Shown here piece by piece: positions 7,292-17,234 of a stretch of DNA of 64,000 bases. How positions within the stretch are numbered: the first letter of the stretch is position 1; each line of letters starts with the position of its first letter. The notes below the pieces were generated by a model. The model had not been told where the DNA came from. It worked only from the letters and a program-made list of their open reading frames with translations, and did not search any database. The position numbers and the translations under genes were made by a program. Origin of the DNA: Actinomycetes bacterium (lineage in GTDB: Bacteria > Actinomycetota > Actinomycetes > Propionibacteriales > Propionibacteriaceae); contig JAEWOI010000030.1 of NCBI GenBank assembly GCA_023460935.1, positions 62,001 through 126,000 of the forward strand, in the 5' to 3' direction.

Positions 7292-7936
7292 ATGAGCACC
7301 CTGCCCGGCGGGCTGGCCCCGGCCGGTCCCAGCATGGACTACTACATCCCGCAGTGGGAGGAGCGGACCTCCTACGGCATCCGCCGGGTCGATCCGTACA
7401 CCAAGCTGTTCGAGGACCGGATCATCTTCCTCGGCACGCCGATCAGCGACGACATCGCCAACGCCGTGATGGCCCAGCTGCTGTGCCTGCAGTCGATGGA
7501 CCCCGAGCGGCCGATCAGCATGTACATCAACTCGCCCGGCGGCTCCTTCACGGCGCTGACCGCGATCTACGACACGATGCGCTACATCAAGCCTGACGTG
7601 CAGACCGTGTGCCTCGGCCAGGCGGCCTCCGCTGCGGCGGTGCTGCTGGCCGCCGGCACCAAGGGCAAGCGCCTGGCCCTGCCGAACAGCCGGATCCTGA
7701 TCCACCAGCCGGCCACCGAGGGCGGGTACGGGCAGTCCTCCGACCTGGAGATCCAGGCCCGGGAGATCCTGCGGATCCGGTCGTTGATGGAGGGCATGCT
7801 GGCCGACAGCACCGGGCAGCCCGTGGAGAAGATCAGCCACGACATCGAGCGGGACAAGTACCTGACCGCGGAGGAGGCGGTCGAGTACGGCATCGTCGAC
7901 GACATCCTCACCTCCCTCAAGGAACTACCGCGCTGA
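7292..7936 (+). CDS. clpP2: ATP-dependent Clp protease proteolytic subunit 2
   Basis: A 214-residue ClpP paralogue. Ser lies in [14 protein letters not shown] (about residue 110), His in [13 protein letters not shown] (about 135) and Asp in [14 protein letters not shown]. The ATG at 7292 has GAGGA six bases upstream and follows the clpP1 stop by 8 bases. The N-terminal segment contains [17 protein letters not shown], typical of actinobacterial ClpP2. A strong hairpin follows, so expression of clpX is partly separate. Confidence 0.95.
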   Translation: MSTLPGGLAPAGPSMDYYIPQWEERTSYGIRRVDPYTKLFEDRIIFLGTPISDDIANAVMAQLLCLQSMDPERPISMYINSPGGSFTALTAIYDTMRYIKPDVQTVCLGQAASAAAVLLAAGTKGKRLALPNSRILIHQPATEGGYGQSSDLEIQAREILRIRSLMEGMLADSTGQPVEKISHDIERDKYLTAEEAVEYGIVDDILTSLKELPR

Positions 7937-7943
7937 TCCGACA

Positions 7944-7976
7944 CCCGGCCATCCCAGCCATGCTGGGGTGGCCGGG
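7944..7976 (+). terminator. Hairpin terminator between clpP2 and clpX
   Basis: A 15-bp stem with one G-U pair and a 3-base CAT loop starts 7 bases after the clpP2 stop. It is directly followed by the clpX -10 TAGGGT (7978-7983). Confidence 0.65.
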
Positions 7977-7977
7977 T

Positions 7978-7983
7978 TAGGGT
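7978..7983 (+). promoter_or_regulatory. -10 element of clpX
   Basis: TAGGGT lies immediately after the clpP2 hairpin; the expected start near 7990 leaves a leader of about 23 bases containing the GGAAGGGG ribosome site of clpX. Confidence 0.4.
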
Positions 7984-8012
7984 TGGCAGACAAGAAGGAC
8001 GGAAGGGGCGAC

Positions 8013-9305
8013 GTGGCTCGCATCGGCGAAACCTCCGACCTGCTGAAGTGCTCGTTCTGCGGGAAGAGTCAGAAGCAGGTCAAGAAGCTCATCGCTGGGC
8101 CGGGGGTCTACATCTGCGATGAGTGCATCGACCTGTGCAACGAGATCATCGAGGAGGAGTTCGCGGAGACCTCCGACTCGGGGCTGCTGGAGGAGCTGCC
8201 GAAGCCGAAGGAGATCTGCTCCTTCCTCGACTCCTACGTGATCGGCCAGGAGACCGCGAAGAAGGCCCTCAGCGTCGCCGTCTACAACCACTACAAGCGG
8301 GTGCAGGCCCAGGCGTCGACGCCGGGCCGCCGGATCGCGGACGACGAGCTGGTCGAGCTCGGCAAGTCGAACATCCTCCTGATCGGGCCCACCGGCTGCG
8401 GCAAGACCTACCTCGCCCAGACCATGGCCCGGATGCTGAACGTCCCGTTCGCCATGGCTGACGCCACCGCGCTCACCGAGGCCGGTTACGTCGGCGAGGA
8501 CGTGGAGAACATCCTGCTGAAGCTGATCCAGGCCGCCGACTACGACGTCAAGAAGGCCGAGACCGGCATCATCTACATCGACGAGATCGACAAGGTCGCC
8601 CGCAAGAGCGAGAACCCGTCGATCACCCGCGACGTCTCCGGCGAGGGCGTGCAGCAGGCGCTGCTGAAGATCCTGGAGGGCACCACGGCCTCCGTCCCGC
8701 CGCAGGGCGGACGCAAGCACCCCCACCAGGAGTTCATCCAGATCGACACCACGAACATCCTGTTCATCGTGGGCGGGGCCTTCTCCGGGCTGGAGGAGAT
8801 CATCAACGCCCGGGTCGGCAAGCGTCCGCTCGGGTTCAACAACGACGCGGCGGTCCGCCGGCCGAAGTCGCTGAACCCGTTCGAGGAGGTCCGTCCCGAG
8901 GACCTGCACAAGTTCGGGCTGATTCCGGAATTCATCGGCCGGCTGCCGATGATCTCCACGGTCGAGCAGCTGGACTCAGAGGCCCTGGTGCGCATCCTGG
9001 TGGAGCCGCGGAACGCGCTGATCAAGCAGTTCCGCAAGCTCTTCGAGCTCGACGGCGTCGACCTGGAGTTCACCCCGGAGGCGATCCAGGCGATCGCTGC
9101 GATGGCACTGCGGCGCGGCATCGGCGCCCGCGGGCTGCGCTCGATCCTCGAGGAGATCCTGCTCAACGTGATGTACCACGTGCCCAGCGACGACGAGGTG
9201 GCCCAGGTGCTCGTCGATGCCGACGTGGTCAACGACGGCGCGCCGCCGCAGCTGGTCAGCCGGGCGAAGCTCGCCCGTTCCGAACGGCGCGACAAGAGCG
9301 CCTGA
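8013..9305 (+). CDS. clpX: ClpX, ATPase unfoldase subunit of Clp protease
   Basis: A 430-residue AAA+ unfoldase. It has the N-terminal zinc-binding domain ([10 protein letters not shown] at about 12-21, [10 protein letters not shown] at about 36-45), Walker A GPTGCGKT (about 125), Walker [10 protein letters not shown] (about 188), the substrate pore loop GYVGEDVE and sensor motifs with [14 protein letters not shown] near the C-terminus. The start is GTG 8013, with GGAAGGGG upstream and the family N-terminus [13 protein letters not shown]. ClpX feeds unfolded substrates to ClpP1P2, encoded just upstream. Confidence 0.96.
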   Translation: MARIGETSDLLKCSFCGKSQKQVKKLIAGPGVYICDECIDLCNEIIEEEFAETSDSGLLEELPKPKEICSFLDSYVIGQETAKKALSVAVYNHYKRVQAQASTPGRRIADDELVELGKSNILLIGPTGCGKTYLAQTMARMLNVPFAMADATALTEAGYVGEDVENILLKLIQAADYDVKKAETGIIYIDEIDKVARKSENPSITRDVSGEGVQQALLKILEGTTASVPPQGGRKHPHQEFIQIDTTNILFIVGGAFSGLEEIINARVGKRPLGFNNDAAVRRPKSLNPFEEVRPEDLHKFGLIPEFIGRLPMISTVEQLDSEALVRILVEPRNALIKQFRKLFELDGVDLEFTPEAIQAIAAMALRRGIGARGLRSILEEILLNVMYHVPSDDEVAQVLVDADVVNDGAPPQLVSRAKLARSERRDKSA

Positions 9306-9439
9306 ACCGTCGGCCCCGCACCCAGATCCGCTTCCGGGGGGTGTGAAAGGTAATCCTGCCTGCCCCCGGCGGCAAGGGGGTCGCCGCTGGCGTCGGCATG
9401 TGCCATTGTGGGACTCCACCCGGTAACGAAGGAGTTCAC

Positions 9440-9709
9440 ATGGCCACCCGTGAAGTCAGCATCGCGTCTTCGGTCGGTCTGCACGCTCGTCCGGCCTCAC
9501 TCTTCGTCCAGGCCGCCACCGCAACCGGCCTGCCGGTCACGATCGCCAAGCAGGGCGGCAACCCCGTGGACGCCCGCAGCATCCTGATGGTGATGGCCCT
9601 GGGCGCCAAGCACGGCGAGACCGTGACGCTCTCCGCTGAGGGCGAAGGGGCGGACGCAGCCCTCGACTCGCTCGTGGAACTGCTCTCCCGCGACCTCGAC
9701 GCGGAGTAA
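9440..9709 (+). CDS. ptsH: Phosphocarrier protein HPr
   Basis: An 89-residue general PTS phosphocarrier. The active-site His15 is in [10 protein letters not shown]; the second conserved block [12 protein letters not shown] contains Ser47, the place of the regulatory serine in Firmicutes HPr. The ATG at 9440 has GAAGGAG six bases upstream. Enzyme I is encoded 4 bases downstream, so the two form an operon that phosphorylates sugar-specific Enzyme II components, none of which is in this window. The 134-base space before it holds no clear terminator or riboswitch. Confidence 0.95.
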   Translation: MATREVSIASSVGLHARPASLFVQAATATGLPVTIAKQGGNPVDARSILMVMALGAKHGETVTLSAEGEGADAALDSLVELLSRDLDAE

Positions 9710-9713
9710 CGCC

Positions 9714-11405
9714 ATGACCGGCGACGCCACACCCCGAACCTTCCACGGCATCGGCGTCAGCGCCGGGACCGCCGTGGGTCCACTGGTGGTCGTTACCCCG
9801 GCCCCGAAGGCTCCAGCGGACGAGCCGCCAACCACTGACGCCGCGGCGGCCTCAGCGACCGTGCACGCCGTGCTCGACGAGGTGGCCAAGGGGCTGGACG
9901 CGCGGGCAGCCGTGGCCTCGTCCCACGCCCGGCCGATCCTGGAGGCCGGCGCGATGATGGCCCGCGACCCGGGGCTGGCCAGCGGCATCGACAACCAGCT
10001 GCAGAAGGGAGCCGGCCCGGCGACTGCCGTGACCGCTGCGGTGGAGGAGATCGCCACCATGTTCGAGGCGCTCGGCGGCTACATGGCCGAACGGGTGACC
10101 GACCTGCGCGACGTCCGCGACCGGGCGGTGGCGCGGCTGCTCGGGCAGCCCGAGCCCGGCGTGCCCACCCTCACCCAGCCGAGCATCCTCGCTGCCCACG
10201 ACCTGGCACCGGCCGAAACGGCCACCCTCACCAACGAGACCTGCCTCGGCATCATCACCGAGGCCGGCGGGCCGACCAGCCACACCGCCATCCTCGCCTC
10301 CCAGCTGGGCATCCCCGCCGTGGTCCAGGCAGGCGGAATCATGGAGGTGCCGGCCGGCACGAACGTCGCGATCGACGGTGGCGTCGGCGAGATCACGGTG
10401 AACCCGAGCGAGCAGGAGATCAAGCTGCTGGAGGAGCGCAGGCTCCGCCGCGCGGCGGCGCTGGCCGGTGGCACCGGCAACGGCGCGACGAAGGACGGCT
10501 ACCCGGTGGCGCTGCTGGCCAACATCGGCACCGCTGACGACGCCCGCAAGGCTGCGGCGCTGCCGGTGGAGGGCGTCGGGTTGTTCCGCACGGAGTTCCT
10601 GTTCCTCGACCGCGACACGATGCCGACGGTGGAGGAGCAGACCGCGACCTACACCGAGGTGTTCGAGGCGTTCGGCAACCGCCGCGTCGTCGTGCGCACG
10701 CTCGACGCCGGCGCGGACAAGCCGCTCAAGTTCGCCGACCTCGGGCCGGAGGAGAACCCGGCGCTCGGCCGGCGCGGCATCCGGCTCGGCATGATCCGCA
10801 CCGACGTGATGGACGCCCAGCTGCAGGCGCTGGCGGCCGCCTACCAGGCCACCGGTGCCGACGTCCGGGTGATGGCGCCGATGATCGCAACCCAGGCCGA
10901 GGCCATGTGGTTCGCCGAACGGGTGCGCGCCCTGGGCCTGCCCAAGGTCGGCATCATGATCGAGGTGCCCGCGGCCGCCATCCGCAGCAAGGGCATCCTC
11001 TACCACGTCGACTTCGCATCGCTCGGCACCAACGACCTGCAGCAGTACACGATGGCTGCCGACCGGATGCAGGGCGAGCTGGCCGAACTGCTCAACCCCT
11101 GGGAGCCGGCGCTGCTCGACGTCGTCGCGCTCGCCTGCGAGGGCGGGCAGTTGATGGGCAAGCCGATCGGGGTGTGCGGCGAGGCGGCCGGTGACCCGGC
11201 GCTCGCGCTGGTGCTCGCCGGGCTGGGCGTCTCCAGCCTCTCGATGGCGCCGGGCAAGGTGCCTGCGGTGCGCACGTCGCTCGGCCTGCACACCCTCACC
11301 CAGTGCCAGCAGATGGCTGCGGCCGCCCGCGCCGGCACCAACGCTGCCGAGGCCAAGTCCGCGGTGATGGCCATGGCGGACGCCGTCCTGGCCGACCTGA
11401 TCTAG
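9714..11405 (+). CDS. ptsI: PTS Enzyme I (phosphoenolpyruvate-protein phosphotransferase)
   Basis: A 563-residue cytoplasmic enzyme moving phosphate from PEP to HPr. The N-terminal HPr-binding helical part is followed by the phospho-histidine domain with EAGGPTSHTAIL (His near residue 190), then the PEP-binding TIM barrel: GVGLFRTEFLFLDRD, LDAGADKPL, MAPMIATQAEA, IEVPAAAI, FASLGTNDLQQYTMAADR and GVCGEAAGDP (active-site Cys). It starts at 9714, directly after ptsH. Its stop lies 6 bases from the convergent lipoprotein gene. Confidence 0.95.
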   Translation: MTGDATPRTFHGIGVSAGTAVGPLVVVTPAPKAPADEPPTTDAAAASATVHAVLDEVAKGLDARAAVASSHARPILEAGAMMARDPGLASGIDNQLQKGAGPATAVTAAVEEIATMFEALGGYMAERVTDLRDVRDRAVARLLGQPEPGVPTLTQPSILAAHDLAPAETATLTNETCLGIITEAGGPTSHTAILASQLGIPAVVQAGGIMEVPAGTNVAIDGGVGEITVNPSEQEIKLLEERRLRRAAALAGGTGNGATKDGYPVALLANIGTADDARKAAALPVEGVGLFRTEFLFLDRDTMPTVEEQTATYTEVFEAFGNRRVVVRTLDAGADKPLKFADLGPEENPALGRRGIRLGMIRTDVMDAQLQALAAAYQATGADVRVMAPMIATQAEAMWFAERVRALGLPKVGIMIEVPAAAIRSKGILYHVDFASLGTNDLQQYTMAADRMQGELAELLNPWEPALLDVVALACEGGQLMGKPIGVCGEAAGDPALALVLAGLGVSSLSMAPGKVPAVRTSLGLHTLTQCQQMAAAARAGTNAAEAKSAVMAMADAVLADLI

Positions 11406-11411
11406 GCCGGA

Positions 11412-11873
11412 CTACTTCCCGGTGCCCTTCAGGCTGCCGGTGATGGCGCCGCGGTCCTTGCCGGCGAGGCAGACGACCTCCCGGTCGTCCTGCGCCCAGC
11501 TCTCTGCGGTCGGGTGCAGGTAGGTGAAGGTGTAGCGCGACTCCCGCACGTCCACCCCGACGAACTCGGTGAACGCCTTGTCGCAGGCATCCTCCGCCTG
11601 GGCCTGCACCTCGGTGGTACCCGGATAGCGCTCGGCCTCGATGCTGCTGGAGGCGTAGGCCTCCCACGAGTGCTCCTCGGAGCAGGGCACCAGCTTCAGC
11701 TCGTCCACCGTGCCGGTGCCGACGTCGCCGAGGCAGTCGCCCACCCGGACGGCGAACACGTCCGCGGTCGCGGCCGCCGTCACCTGGCCGGCGCTGTTGC
11801 GCGGGGTGTCGGCAGTGCAGCCGGCGAGGAGCAGCGCCGCCACGCCCAGCGCTGCCACCGCCGGCCGGCTCAA
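11412..11873 (-). CDS. Lipoprotein with septum-formation-like domain
   Basis: A 153-residue predicted exported lipoprotein. It has a signal peptide [13 protein letters not shown] with the lipobox LLAGC near residue 19, then a domain with [20 protein letters not shown] and a C-terminal pair of cysteines. This pattern (GDC..., VPC..xH.x.E) matches the actinobacterial Septum_form domain (PF13845-like), whose role is not firmly known. The start TTG 11871-11873 overlaps the valS stop (TTGA), so it is translationally coupled to valyl-tRNA synthetase, an unusual pairing. Family call from motifs only. Confidence 0.72.
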   Translation of the reverse strand: MSRPAVAALGVAALLLAGCTADTPRNSAGQVTAAATADVFAVRVGDCLGDVGTGTVDELKLVPCSEEHSWEAYASSSIEAERYPGTTEVQAQAEDACDKAFTEFVGVDVRESRYTFTYLHPTAESWAQDDREVVCLAGKDRGAITGSLKGTGK

Positions 11874-14470
11874 GGCCGGGCCTGCTCTGCCGGGGCCAGG
11901 TCGACCGAAACGGTCACCGGACCCGGCGCCGGCGTCCACTCGATCGGGCTGGTGATGCGGCCGACCGCCCGCAGGTCGTCCTCAGCTGCGAAGAGCCGGT
12001 TCAGCACTTCCTCCGGGCCGGCGATGACCGCCCGGGTGGCCTCGGTCTTCATCGAGACCTTCGCCTGCGACTTCGCCCCGCGGATACCGATCAGGGCCGC
12101 AGCGACGTCGTCCAGCAGGGCCGGGTCGCCCGCACCGGCCGGCAGCTCGCCCGGCGCCGGCCACGACGCGTGGTGGACCGAGCCCTCCTGCCACCACGAC
12201 CACACCTCCTCGGTGACGAACGGCAGGAACGGGGCGAACAGGCGCAGCAACACGCTGAGCGCCTCCCGCAGCGCGGCCCTGGCCGAGCCGCTGGCCGCAG
12301 CGTCCACCCCGTCGCCGCCGTAGGCGCGCTCCTTGACCAGCTCCAGGTAGTCGTCGCAGAACTGCCAGAAGAACTTCTCCGCCACCTCGAGCGCCACGGA
12401 GTAGTCGTAGGCGTCGAAGGCCGCGGTGGCCTGCTCCACGACGCCGGCGAGGGAGGCCAGCATGGCCAGGTCGACCGGCTCGGTCGGCAGCGTCCGGGAC
12501 GGGGTGTCCAGCGCGATGCCGAGGATGAACTTGCTGGCGTTGAGGATCTTCATCGCCAGCCGGCGGCCGACCTTCATCTGGGTCTCGTCGAACGGTGAGT
12601 CCATCCCCGGCCGCGCCATGGCCGCGCGCCAGCGGACCGCGTCCGAGCCGAACCGGGCCAGGATGTCGGTGGGCACGACGACGTTGCCCTTGCTCTTGCT
12701 CATCTTCTTGCGGTCCGGGTCGACCACGAAGCCGGAGATCGTGGCGCGCCGCCACGGCAGCCGGCCCTGCTCCAGATGGGCCCGCACCACGCGGGAGAAC
12801 AGCCAGGTGCGGATGATGTCGTGCGCCTGAGGCGCGATGTCCATCGGGAAGGTGAGGGCGAAGAGCTCGGGGTCGGTCTCCCAGCCGCACGCCAGCTGCG
12901 GGGTGAGTGAGCTCGTGGCCCAGGTGTCCATCACGTCCGGGTCTCCGACAAAGCCGCCGGGCACGCCGCGCTGGGCATCGGTGTAGCCGGGCGGCACATC
13001 GCTGGACGGGTCGACCGGCAGCGACTCCTCCGCGGCCAGGATCGGACGGGAGTAGTCCGGCTCGCCCTCGGAGTCCAGCGGGTACCACACCGGGAACGGC
13101 ACGCCGAAGAACCGCTGCCGGCTGATCAGCCAGTCACCGTTCAGGCCGTTCACCCAGTTGGCGTAGCGGTGCCGCATGTGGTCGGGCACCCACGCCAGTT
13201 CCTCGCCCCGGGCCAGCAGCGCCTGCTTCAGGTCGTCGTCCCGGCCGCCGTTGCGGATGTACCACTGCCTGGTGGAGACGATCTCCAGCGGCTTCTCGCC
13301 GCGCTCGTAGAAGTTCGCCATCCGGGTGGTGGGCTTGGGCTCGCCGTCCAGGAGGCCGGCCGTCCGCAGCAGCCCGACCATCGCCTCCCGTGCCCCGAAA
13401 GCCGACTTGCCGGCGAGTTCGGCGTACGGCCCGGCGTTGACCAGCCAGTCGGGGGTCTCGGCCTGCAGCCGGCCGTCCCGGGTGATCAGCGTGCGGTTGG
13501 GCAGCCGCAGCTCCCGCCACCACTGCACGTCGGTCAGGTCGCCGAAGGTGCAGCACATCGCGATGCCGGCGCCCTTGTCCGGCTCGGCGGCCGGATGGGC
13601 AAGGACGGGGATCTCGACCCCGAACACCGGCGAGGTCACCGTGGTGCCGAACAGGTGGCGGTAGCGCTCATCGTCGGGGTGGGCGATCAGCGCGCACACC
13701 GACGGGATCAGCTCGGGCCGGGTGGTCTCGATGTGCACCGGCCCCTCCGGCGAGCCGAAGGCCACCCGGTAGTAGTGGCCCGGGTACTCCCTCGCCTCCA
13801 GCTCGGCCTGGGCGACAGCGGTCTGGAAGGTCACGTCCCAAAGCGTCGGCGCCTCAGCGAGGTATGCCTCCCCGCGGGCGTGGTTGCGCAGGAAGGCGAG
13901 CTGGCTGATCCGCTGGGTCGACGGCGCGATCGTGGTGTACAGCAGCTTCCAGTCCACGCTCAGGCCCAGCGTGCGCCACAGGTCCTCGAACGCCTGCTCG
14001 TCCACCTCGGTCAGCTTCAGGCACAGCTCGACGAAGTTCTTCCGGCTGATCGGCACCTGCCGCTTGGGGTCGGGCTTGGCCGGGGGAGTGAAGTCGGGGT
14101 CGTACGGGATCGACGGGTCGCAGCGGACGCCGTAGAAGTTCTGCACCCTGCGCTCGGTGGGCAGGCCGTTGTCGTCCCAGCCCATCGGGTAGAACACGTG
14201 CAAGCCGTTCATCCGCTGGTAGCGGGCGATGACGTCGGTGTGGGTGTAGCTGAACACGTGGCCGACGTGGAGCGAGCCGGACACCGTCGGCGGCGGGGTG
14301 TCGATGCTGAACACCTGTTCGCGCGACTGCGGGCGGACGAAGGCGTAGGTGCCGTTCTCGCGCCAGGCAGCGGTCCACTTGGCCTCCAGGCCTTCCAGCA
14401 CCGGACGCTCCGGTACGCCGCCGGCAGCCGGGGACGGTGCGGGCGTGGTGGTCTGGGCCAGTTCAGTCAT
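11870..14470 (-). CDS. valS: Valyl-tRNA synthetase
   Basis: An 866-residue class I aminoacyl-tRNA synthetase joining valine to tRNA-Val. The HIGH-type motif is [12 protein letters not shown] (about residue 70) and the KMSKS loop is [10 protein letters not shown] (about 590). An editing (CP1) domain lies between them, and an anticodon-binding domain and short tail follow. Of two close starts, ATG 14468-14470 is taken because TAAGAT ends 7 bases upstream and there is no Shine-Dalgarno. The distal gene is a lipoprotein with TTGA overlap. In other actinobacteria folC follows valS in the same direction; here folC is on the opposite strand, after a DsbA-like gene. Confidence 0.94.
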   Translation of the reverse strand: MTELAQTTTPAPSPAAGGVPERPVLEGLEAKWTAAWRENGTYAFVRPQSREQVFSIDTPPPTVSGSLHVGHVFSYTHTDVIARYQRMNGLHVFYPMGWDDNGLPTERRVQNFYGVRCDPSIPYDPDFTPPAKPDPKRQVPISRKNFVELCLKLTEVDEQAFEDLWRTLGLSVDWKLLYTTIAPSTQRISQLAFLRNHARGEAYLAEAPTLWDVTFQTAVAQAELEAREYPGHYYRVAFGSPEGPVHIETTRPELIPSVCALIAHPDDERYRHLFGTTVTSPVFGVEIPVLAHPAAEPDKGAGIAMCCTFGDLTDVQWWRELRLPNRTLITRDGRLQAETPDWLVNAGPYAELAGKSAFGAREAMVGLLRTAGLLDGEPKPTTRMANFYERGEKPLEIVSTRQWYIRNGGRDDDLKQALLARGEELAWVPDHMRHRYANWVNGLNGDWLISRQRFFGVPFPVWYPLDSEGEPDYSRPILAAEESLPVDPSSDVPPGYTDAQRGVPGGFVGDPDVMDTWATSSLTPQLACGWETDPELFALTFPMDIAPQAHDIIRTWLFSRVVRAHLEQGRLPWRRATISGFVVDPDRKKMSKSKGNVVVPTDILARFGSDAVRWRAAMARPGMDSPFDETQMKVGRRLAMKILNASKFILGIALDTPSRTLPTEPVDLAMLASLAGVVEQATAAFDAYDYSVALEVAEKFFWQFCDDYLELVKERAYGGDGVDAAASGSARAALREALSVLLRLFAPFLPFVTEEVWSWWQEGSVHHASWPAPGELPAGAGDPALLDDVAAALIGIRGAKSQAKVSMKTEATRAVIAGPEEVLNRLFAAEDDLRAVGRITSPIEWTPAPGPVTVSVDLAPAEQARP

Positions 14471-14477
14471 GGGCTGC

Positions 14478-14483
14478 ATCTTA
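14478..14483 (-). promoter_or_regulatory. -10 element of valS (leaderless type)
   Basis: On the minus strand TAAGAT is followed by seven bases and ATG at 14470. No T-box leader is visible in the space upstream. Confidence 0.45.
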
Positions 14484-14586
14484 TTGAGCGGCCCCGCCTT
14501 GTTCAGAATCGCCCGGCCGTCCCCTCCGGGCGAAAGCCCTGCCCGGCGCAGCGAACCCACTCCCACCGCACCGAACGCCACGGTTC

Positions 14587-14624
14587 CGGTCGAACGCCTG
14601 TACTCGAGCACAGGCGTTCGACCG
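14587..14624. terminator. Long inverted repeat downstream of dsbA-like gene
   Basis: 15-bp perfect arms (CGGTCGAACGCCTGT and its complement) surround 8 bases containing CTCGAG, itself palindromic. It lies 13 bases after the stop of the DsbA-like gene on the minus strand and before the valS promoter. It is probably a terminator for the DsbA-like gene; a mobile palindrome is also possible. Confidence 0.5.
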
Positions 14625-14636
14625 CAACGGTGGCGG

Positions 14637-15410
14637 TCAGCGATTCCGGGCGGCGGCGTCGATGATCGCCTTCAGGTCGGCACCGGTCTTGCCCTGGAAC
14701 TCCTGGGCGGGCACGGCCTTGCCGTTCACGGTCAGGGTGGGGGTGCTGTCGATCCCGGCCGCGGCCGCGGCGTCGTCCACCCCCTGTACGAACTGGACCA
14801 GGTTCTGGTTGGCGTAGCAGGCGCGGAAGGCGGTCAGGTCGGCGCCGGTGATGCCCAGCCGCTCGGGGATCGTCTCGGTGAACAGCCGCTCGGTGTAGGG
14901 CCCTTGCGGTGCGGCGGCGAAGATCGCCTCGTGGTAGCCCTGGTAGGCGCCGACGACGTCCGCGCACGCTGCGGCGTGGGCCGCGCGGTGGGAGAGGCCC
15001 TGGGGGTCGCCGCGGTCGAGGAACACCCGCGGGTGGTGGACGAACCGGATCTCCCCGGTCTGGCCGAGCAGGCTGAGCGCGCCCGCGAAGCTCTTCTCGA
15101 ACGCCACGCAGTGCGCGCACTGGTAGTCGAAGTACAGCCCCACCTCCGGCTTGCCCGCGTTGTCGTTGAGCACGATGCCGTCACGGTCGTCCGTGGCGTT
15201 CGGCGGGTACGCCACCTCAGTGGCGGACGGGGCCGGCGTCGGCGTCGGTGCGGCCTGGGGCTGCCGCTGGGTGAGCACGACGGCCAGCACCGTCCCGAGC
15301 ACCACTGCGAGCACCGCCACGCCGATGACCACCATCCGTCGTCGCCGGGCGGCGAGCTGCCTCGCCTGCTGGGCCGCGCGCTGGCGCTGGCGACGGTTCG
15401 GTGCCGGCAT
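14637..15410 (-). CDS. Membrane-anchored DsbA-family thiol oxidoreductase
   Basis: A 257-residue protein with a basic N-terminus (about 26 residues rich in R and Q), one transmembrane helix ([20 protein letters not shown], about 26-45), a proline-rich linker and an extracytoplasmic thioredoxin-fold domain. The active site is CAHC in [15 protein letters not shown] (about residues 98-101), the cis-proline motif is STPTLTVNG, and an insert carries two further cysteines (AACAD, ACYAN). Similar anchored DsbA-like proteins oxidise exported proteins in actinobacteria. It has a leaderless-type promoter (TACGCT, 6 bases, ATG). Confidence 0.88.
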   Translation of the reverse strand: MPAPNRRQRQRAAQQARQLAARRRRMVVIGVAVLAVVLGTVLAVVLTQRQPQAAPTPTPAPSATEVAYPPNATDDRDGIVLNDNAGKPEVGLYFDYQCAHCVAFEKSFAGALSLLGQTGEIRFVHHPRVFLDRGDPQGLSHRAAHAAACADVVGAYQGYHEAIFAAAPQGPYTERLFTETIPERLGITGADLTAFRACYANQNLVQFVQGVDDAAAAAGIDSTPTLTVNGKAVPAQEFQGKTGADLKAIIDAAARNR

Positions 15411-15416
15411 GCGCCG

Positions 15417-15422
15417 AGCGTA
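15417..15422 (-). promoter_or_regulatory. -10 element of dsbA-like gene (leaderless type)
   Basis: On the minus strand TACGCT is followed by six bases and the ATG at 15410. It faces the folC promoter (TAGGCT 15488-15493) in the divergent space 15411-15502. Confidence 0.45.
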
Positions 15423-15502
15423 GCCGGACCGGCGCCGCGTGGCCGTGATTCGTCGCGTCCGGCCGCGGGCGGCCCCGGCAGCCTCGCTAGGCTGAGCCCA
15501 CC

Positions 15503-16837
15503 ATGAGCAGAACCCATGCCCAGACCGTGGCCGAACTGCAGTCCCGCTGGCCCGAGCACCGGGTCGCCCCGAGCCTGGCCCGGGTGCAGGCGCTGTGCGA
15601 CCTGCTCGGCTCGCCGGAGCGAGCCTGCCCGGTGATCCTGGTGGCCGGCACCAACGGCAAGGGCAGCACGGCGCTGATGATCGACTCGCTGCTGCGCTCG
15701 CTCGGCCTCCGGGTGGGGCGCTACGCCAGCCCGCACCTGGTGGACGTTACCGAGCGGATCAGCATCGACGGCGAGCCGGTCAGCGCCGATGCCTTCGACG
15801 AGTTGGTCGAACAGGTGCTGCCGCTGGTGCGGCTGGTGGACGAGCAGCGGATCGAAGGGGTCGAGATGACCTTCTTCGAGGTGATGACGGCACTGGCCTA
15901 CGCCGCGTTCGCGGACGCGCCGGTGGACGTGGCTGTCGTTGAGGTGGGCCTCGGCGGCACCTGGGACGCCACCAACGTCGCGCAGGCCCAGGTGGCTGTG
16001 GTGTGCCCGATCGACCTGGACCACACGCACCTGCTCGGCGACACAGTGGGCGAGATCGCTGCGGAGAAGGCCGGGATCATCAAGGCCGGCGCCAAGGCGG
16101 TGCTGGCCGCCCAGCCGCCGGAGGCCGCCACCGTGCTCCTGGCCCGCTGCGCAGAGGTGGGCGCGGAGGTGCGCCGTGAGGGCATGGAGTTCGGCCTGAT
16201 CGACCGCACCCCTGCAGTCGGCGGCCAGGTGCTCCGGCTGGAGACCGCCGAGGGCCCGCTCGGTGACCTGGTGCTGCCGCTGTTCGGCGCCCACATGGCC
16301 CAGAACGCTGCGCTCGCGGTGGCCGCAGCCGAGGCCTTCCTCGGTGACCGGCCACTGCCGGCCGAGGTGATCGCCGAAGGCCTGGAGCAGGTTCGCGCAC
16401 CCGCCCGGCTCGAGGTGGTGCGGCGTTCGCCGACCGTGGTGCTGGACACCTGTCACAACCCGCACGGCGCCCGCGCGACGATCGCCGGGATCACCGAGGC
16501 GTTCGACTTCAACCCGCTGATCGGGGTGGTTGCGATGATGGCGGACAAGGACGTCGACGGGATGCTGGCCATCCTGGGCGATGCGATGAGCACGATCGTG
16601 TGCACCTCGATCGCATCGACCGACCGGGCACTGCCGGCTGCGGCCCTCGGCGAGCGCGCGGCCGGCATCGTCGGCGAGGACCGGGTGGTGGTCGCAGCCA
16701 ACATGGCCCAGGCGATCGACGAAGCGGTGCGGCTGGCCGATGAGGCCGGACCGGGGGCCGGGGTGCTGGTGGCCGGCTCGGTCTACGCCGCCGGTGAGGC
16801 CAGGGCGCTGCTGGTGCGGCAGCGGGAGGAGTCGTGA
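15503..16837 (+). CDS. folC: Bifunctional folylpolyglutamate / dihydrofolate synthase
   Basis: A 444-residue Mur-ligase-like enzyme adding glutamate to (dihydro)folates. It shows the P-loop VAGTNGKGSTALM (about residues 46-58), RVGRYASPHLVDVTERI, the folate-site segment EVGLGGTWDATN, the divalent-metal histidine region and the C-terminal LDTCHNPHGARA. Length is normal. The ATG at 15503 follows TAGGCT by 9 bases, so the leader is at most a few bases. The next gene (DUF4233) overlaps by GTGA, and ndk follows: the standard actinobacterial order. Confidence 0.94.
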   Translation: MSRTHAQTVAELQSRWPEHRVAPSLARVQALCDLLGSPERACPVILVAGTNGKGSTALMIDSLLRSLGLRVGRYASPHLVDVTERISIDGEPVSADAFDELVEQVLPLVRLVDEQRIEGVEMTFFEVMTALAYAAFADAPVDVAVVEVGLGGTWDATNVAQAQVAVVCPIDLDHTHLLGDTVGEIAAEKAGIIKAGAKAVLAAQPPEAATVLLARCAEVGAEVRREGMEFGLIDRTPAVGGQVLRLETAEGPLGDLVLPLFGAHMAQNAALAVAAAEAFLGDRPLPAEVIAEGLEQVRAPARLEVVRRSPTVVLDTCHNPHGARATIAGITEAFDFNPLIGVVAMMADKDVDGMLAILGDAMSTIVCTSIASTDRALPAAALGERAAGIVGEDRVVVAANMAQAIDEAVRLADEAGPGAGVLVAGSVYAAGEARALLVRQREES

Positions 16838-17199
16838 GGCTCGCCCGCACCAACCCGATGGGCCGGGTGATGCTGAGCATCCTCGCCTTCGAAGCCATCG
16901 TCTTCGGCATCTCGATCGCCGGCATGATCCAGGTCTCCGACCGCTCCCTGCCGGTGGCCTTCGGTGCCGGCCTCGGCTCGGCAGCCCTCGCGCTGCTCGC
17001 GGCAGCGCTGCTGCGCGGGCCGCTGGGCTACCCGCTGGGGTGGCTCACCCAGCTGGTGGCCGTCGGGCTCGGCTTCGCCACCGACATGATGTTCGCCGTG
17101 GGGGGCATGTTCGCCCTGCTCTGGGTCGTGTGCTTCGTGCTCGGCCGGCGCATCGAGACGACCCCGCCGGCCGGCCCGCCGGCCGCGCCCGCCGCCTGA
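16834..17199 (+). CDS. DUF4233-family small membrane protein
   Basis: A 121-residue integral membrane protein with four predicted helices: residues 10-30, 40-60, 65-85 and 88-108, with a proline/alanine tail. The GTG start overlaps the folC stop by four bases. It sits between folC and ndk exactly as DUF4233 members do in mycobacteria and streptomycetes, and its opening R-x-N-P-M-G-R-V-M-L-S-I-L-A-F-E-A-I-V matches that family. The function is unknown. Confidence 0.88.
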   Translation: MRLARTNPMGRVMLSILAFEAIVFGISIAGMIQVSDRSLPVAFGAGLGSAALALLAAALLRGPLGYPLGWLTQLVAVGLGFATDMMFAVGGMFALLWVVCFVLGRRIETTPPAGPPAAPAA

Positions 17200-17221
17200 C
17201 CCGGGCGCTCCGGGGTCACGG

Positions 17222-17227
17222 TATGGT
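17222..17227 (+). promoter_or_regulatory. -10 element of ndk (leaderless type)
   Basis: TATGGT is followed by seven bases and the ATG at 17235. It lies 22 bases after the DUF4233 stop, so ndk has its own promoter. Confidence 0.5.
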
Positions 17228-17234
17228 GCGAGCC

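Noticed and set aside
14471..14636. T-box leader for valS
   Set aside because: No specifier loop or T-box sequence; the -10 at 14478-14483 leaves no leader.
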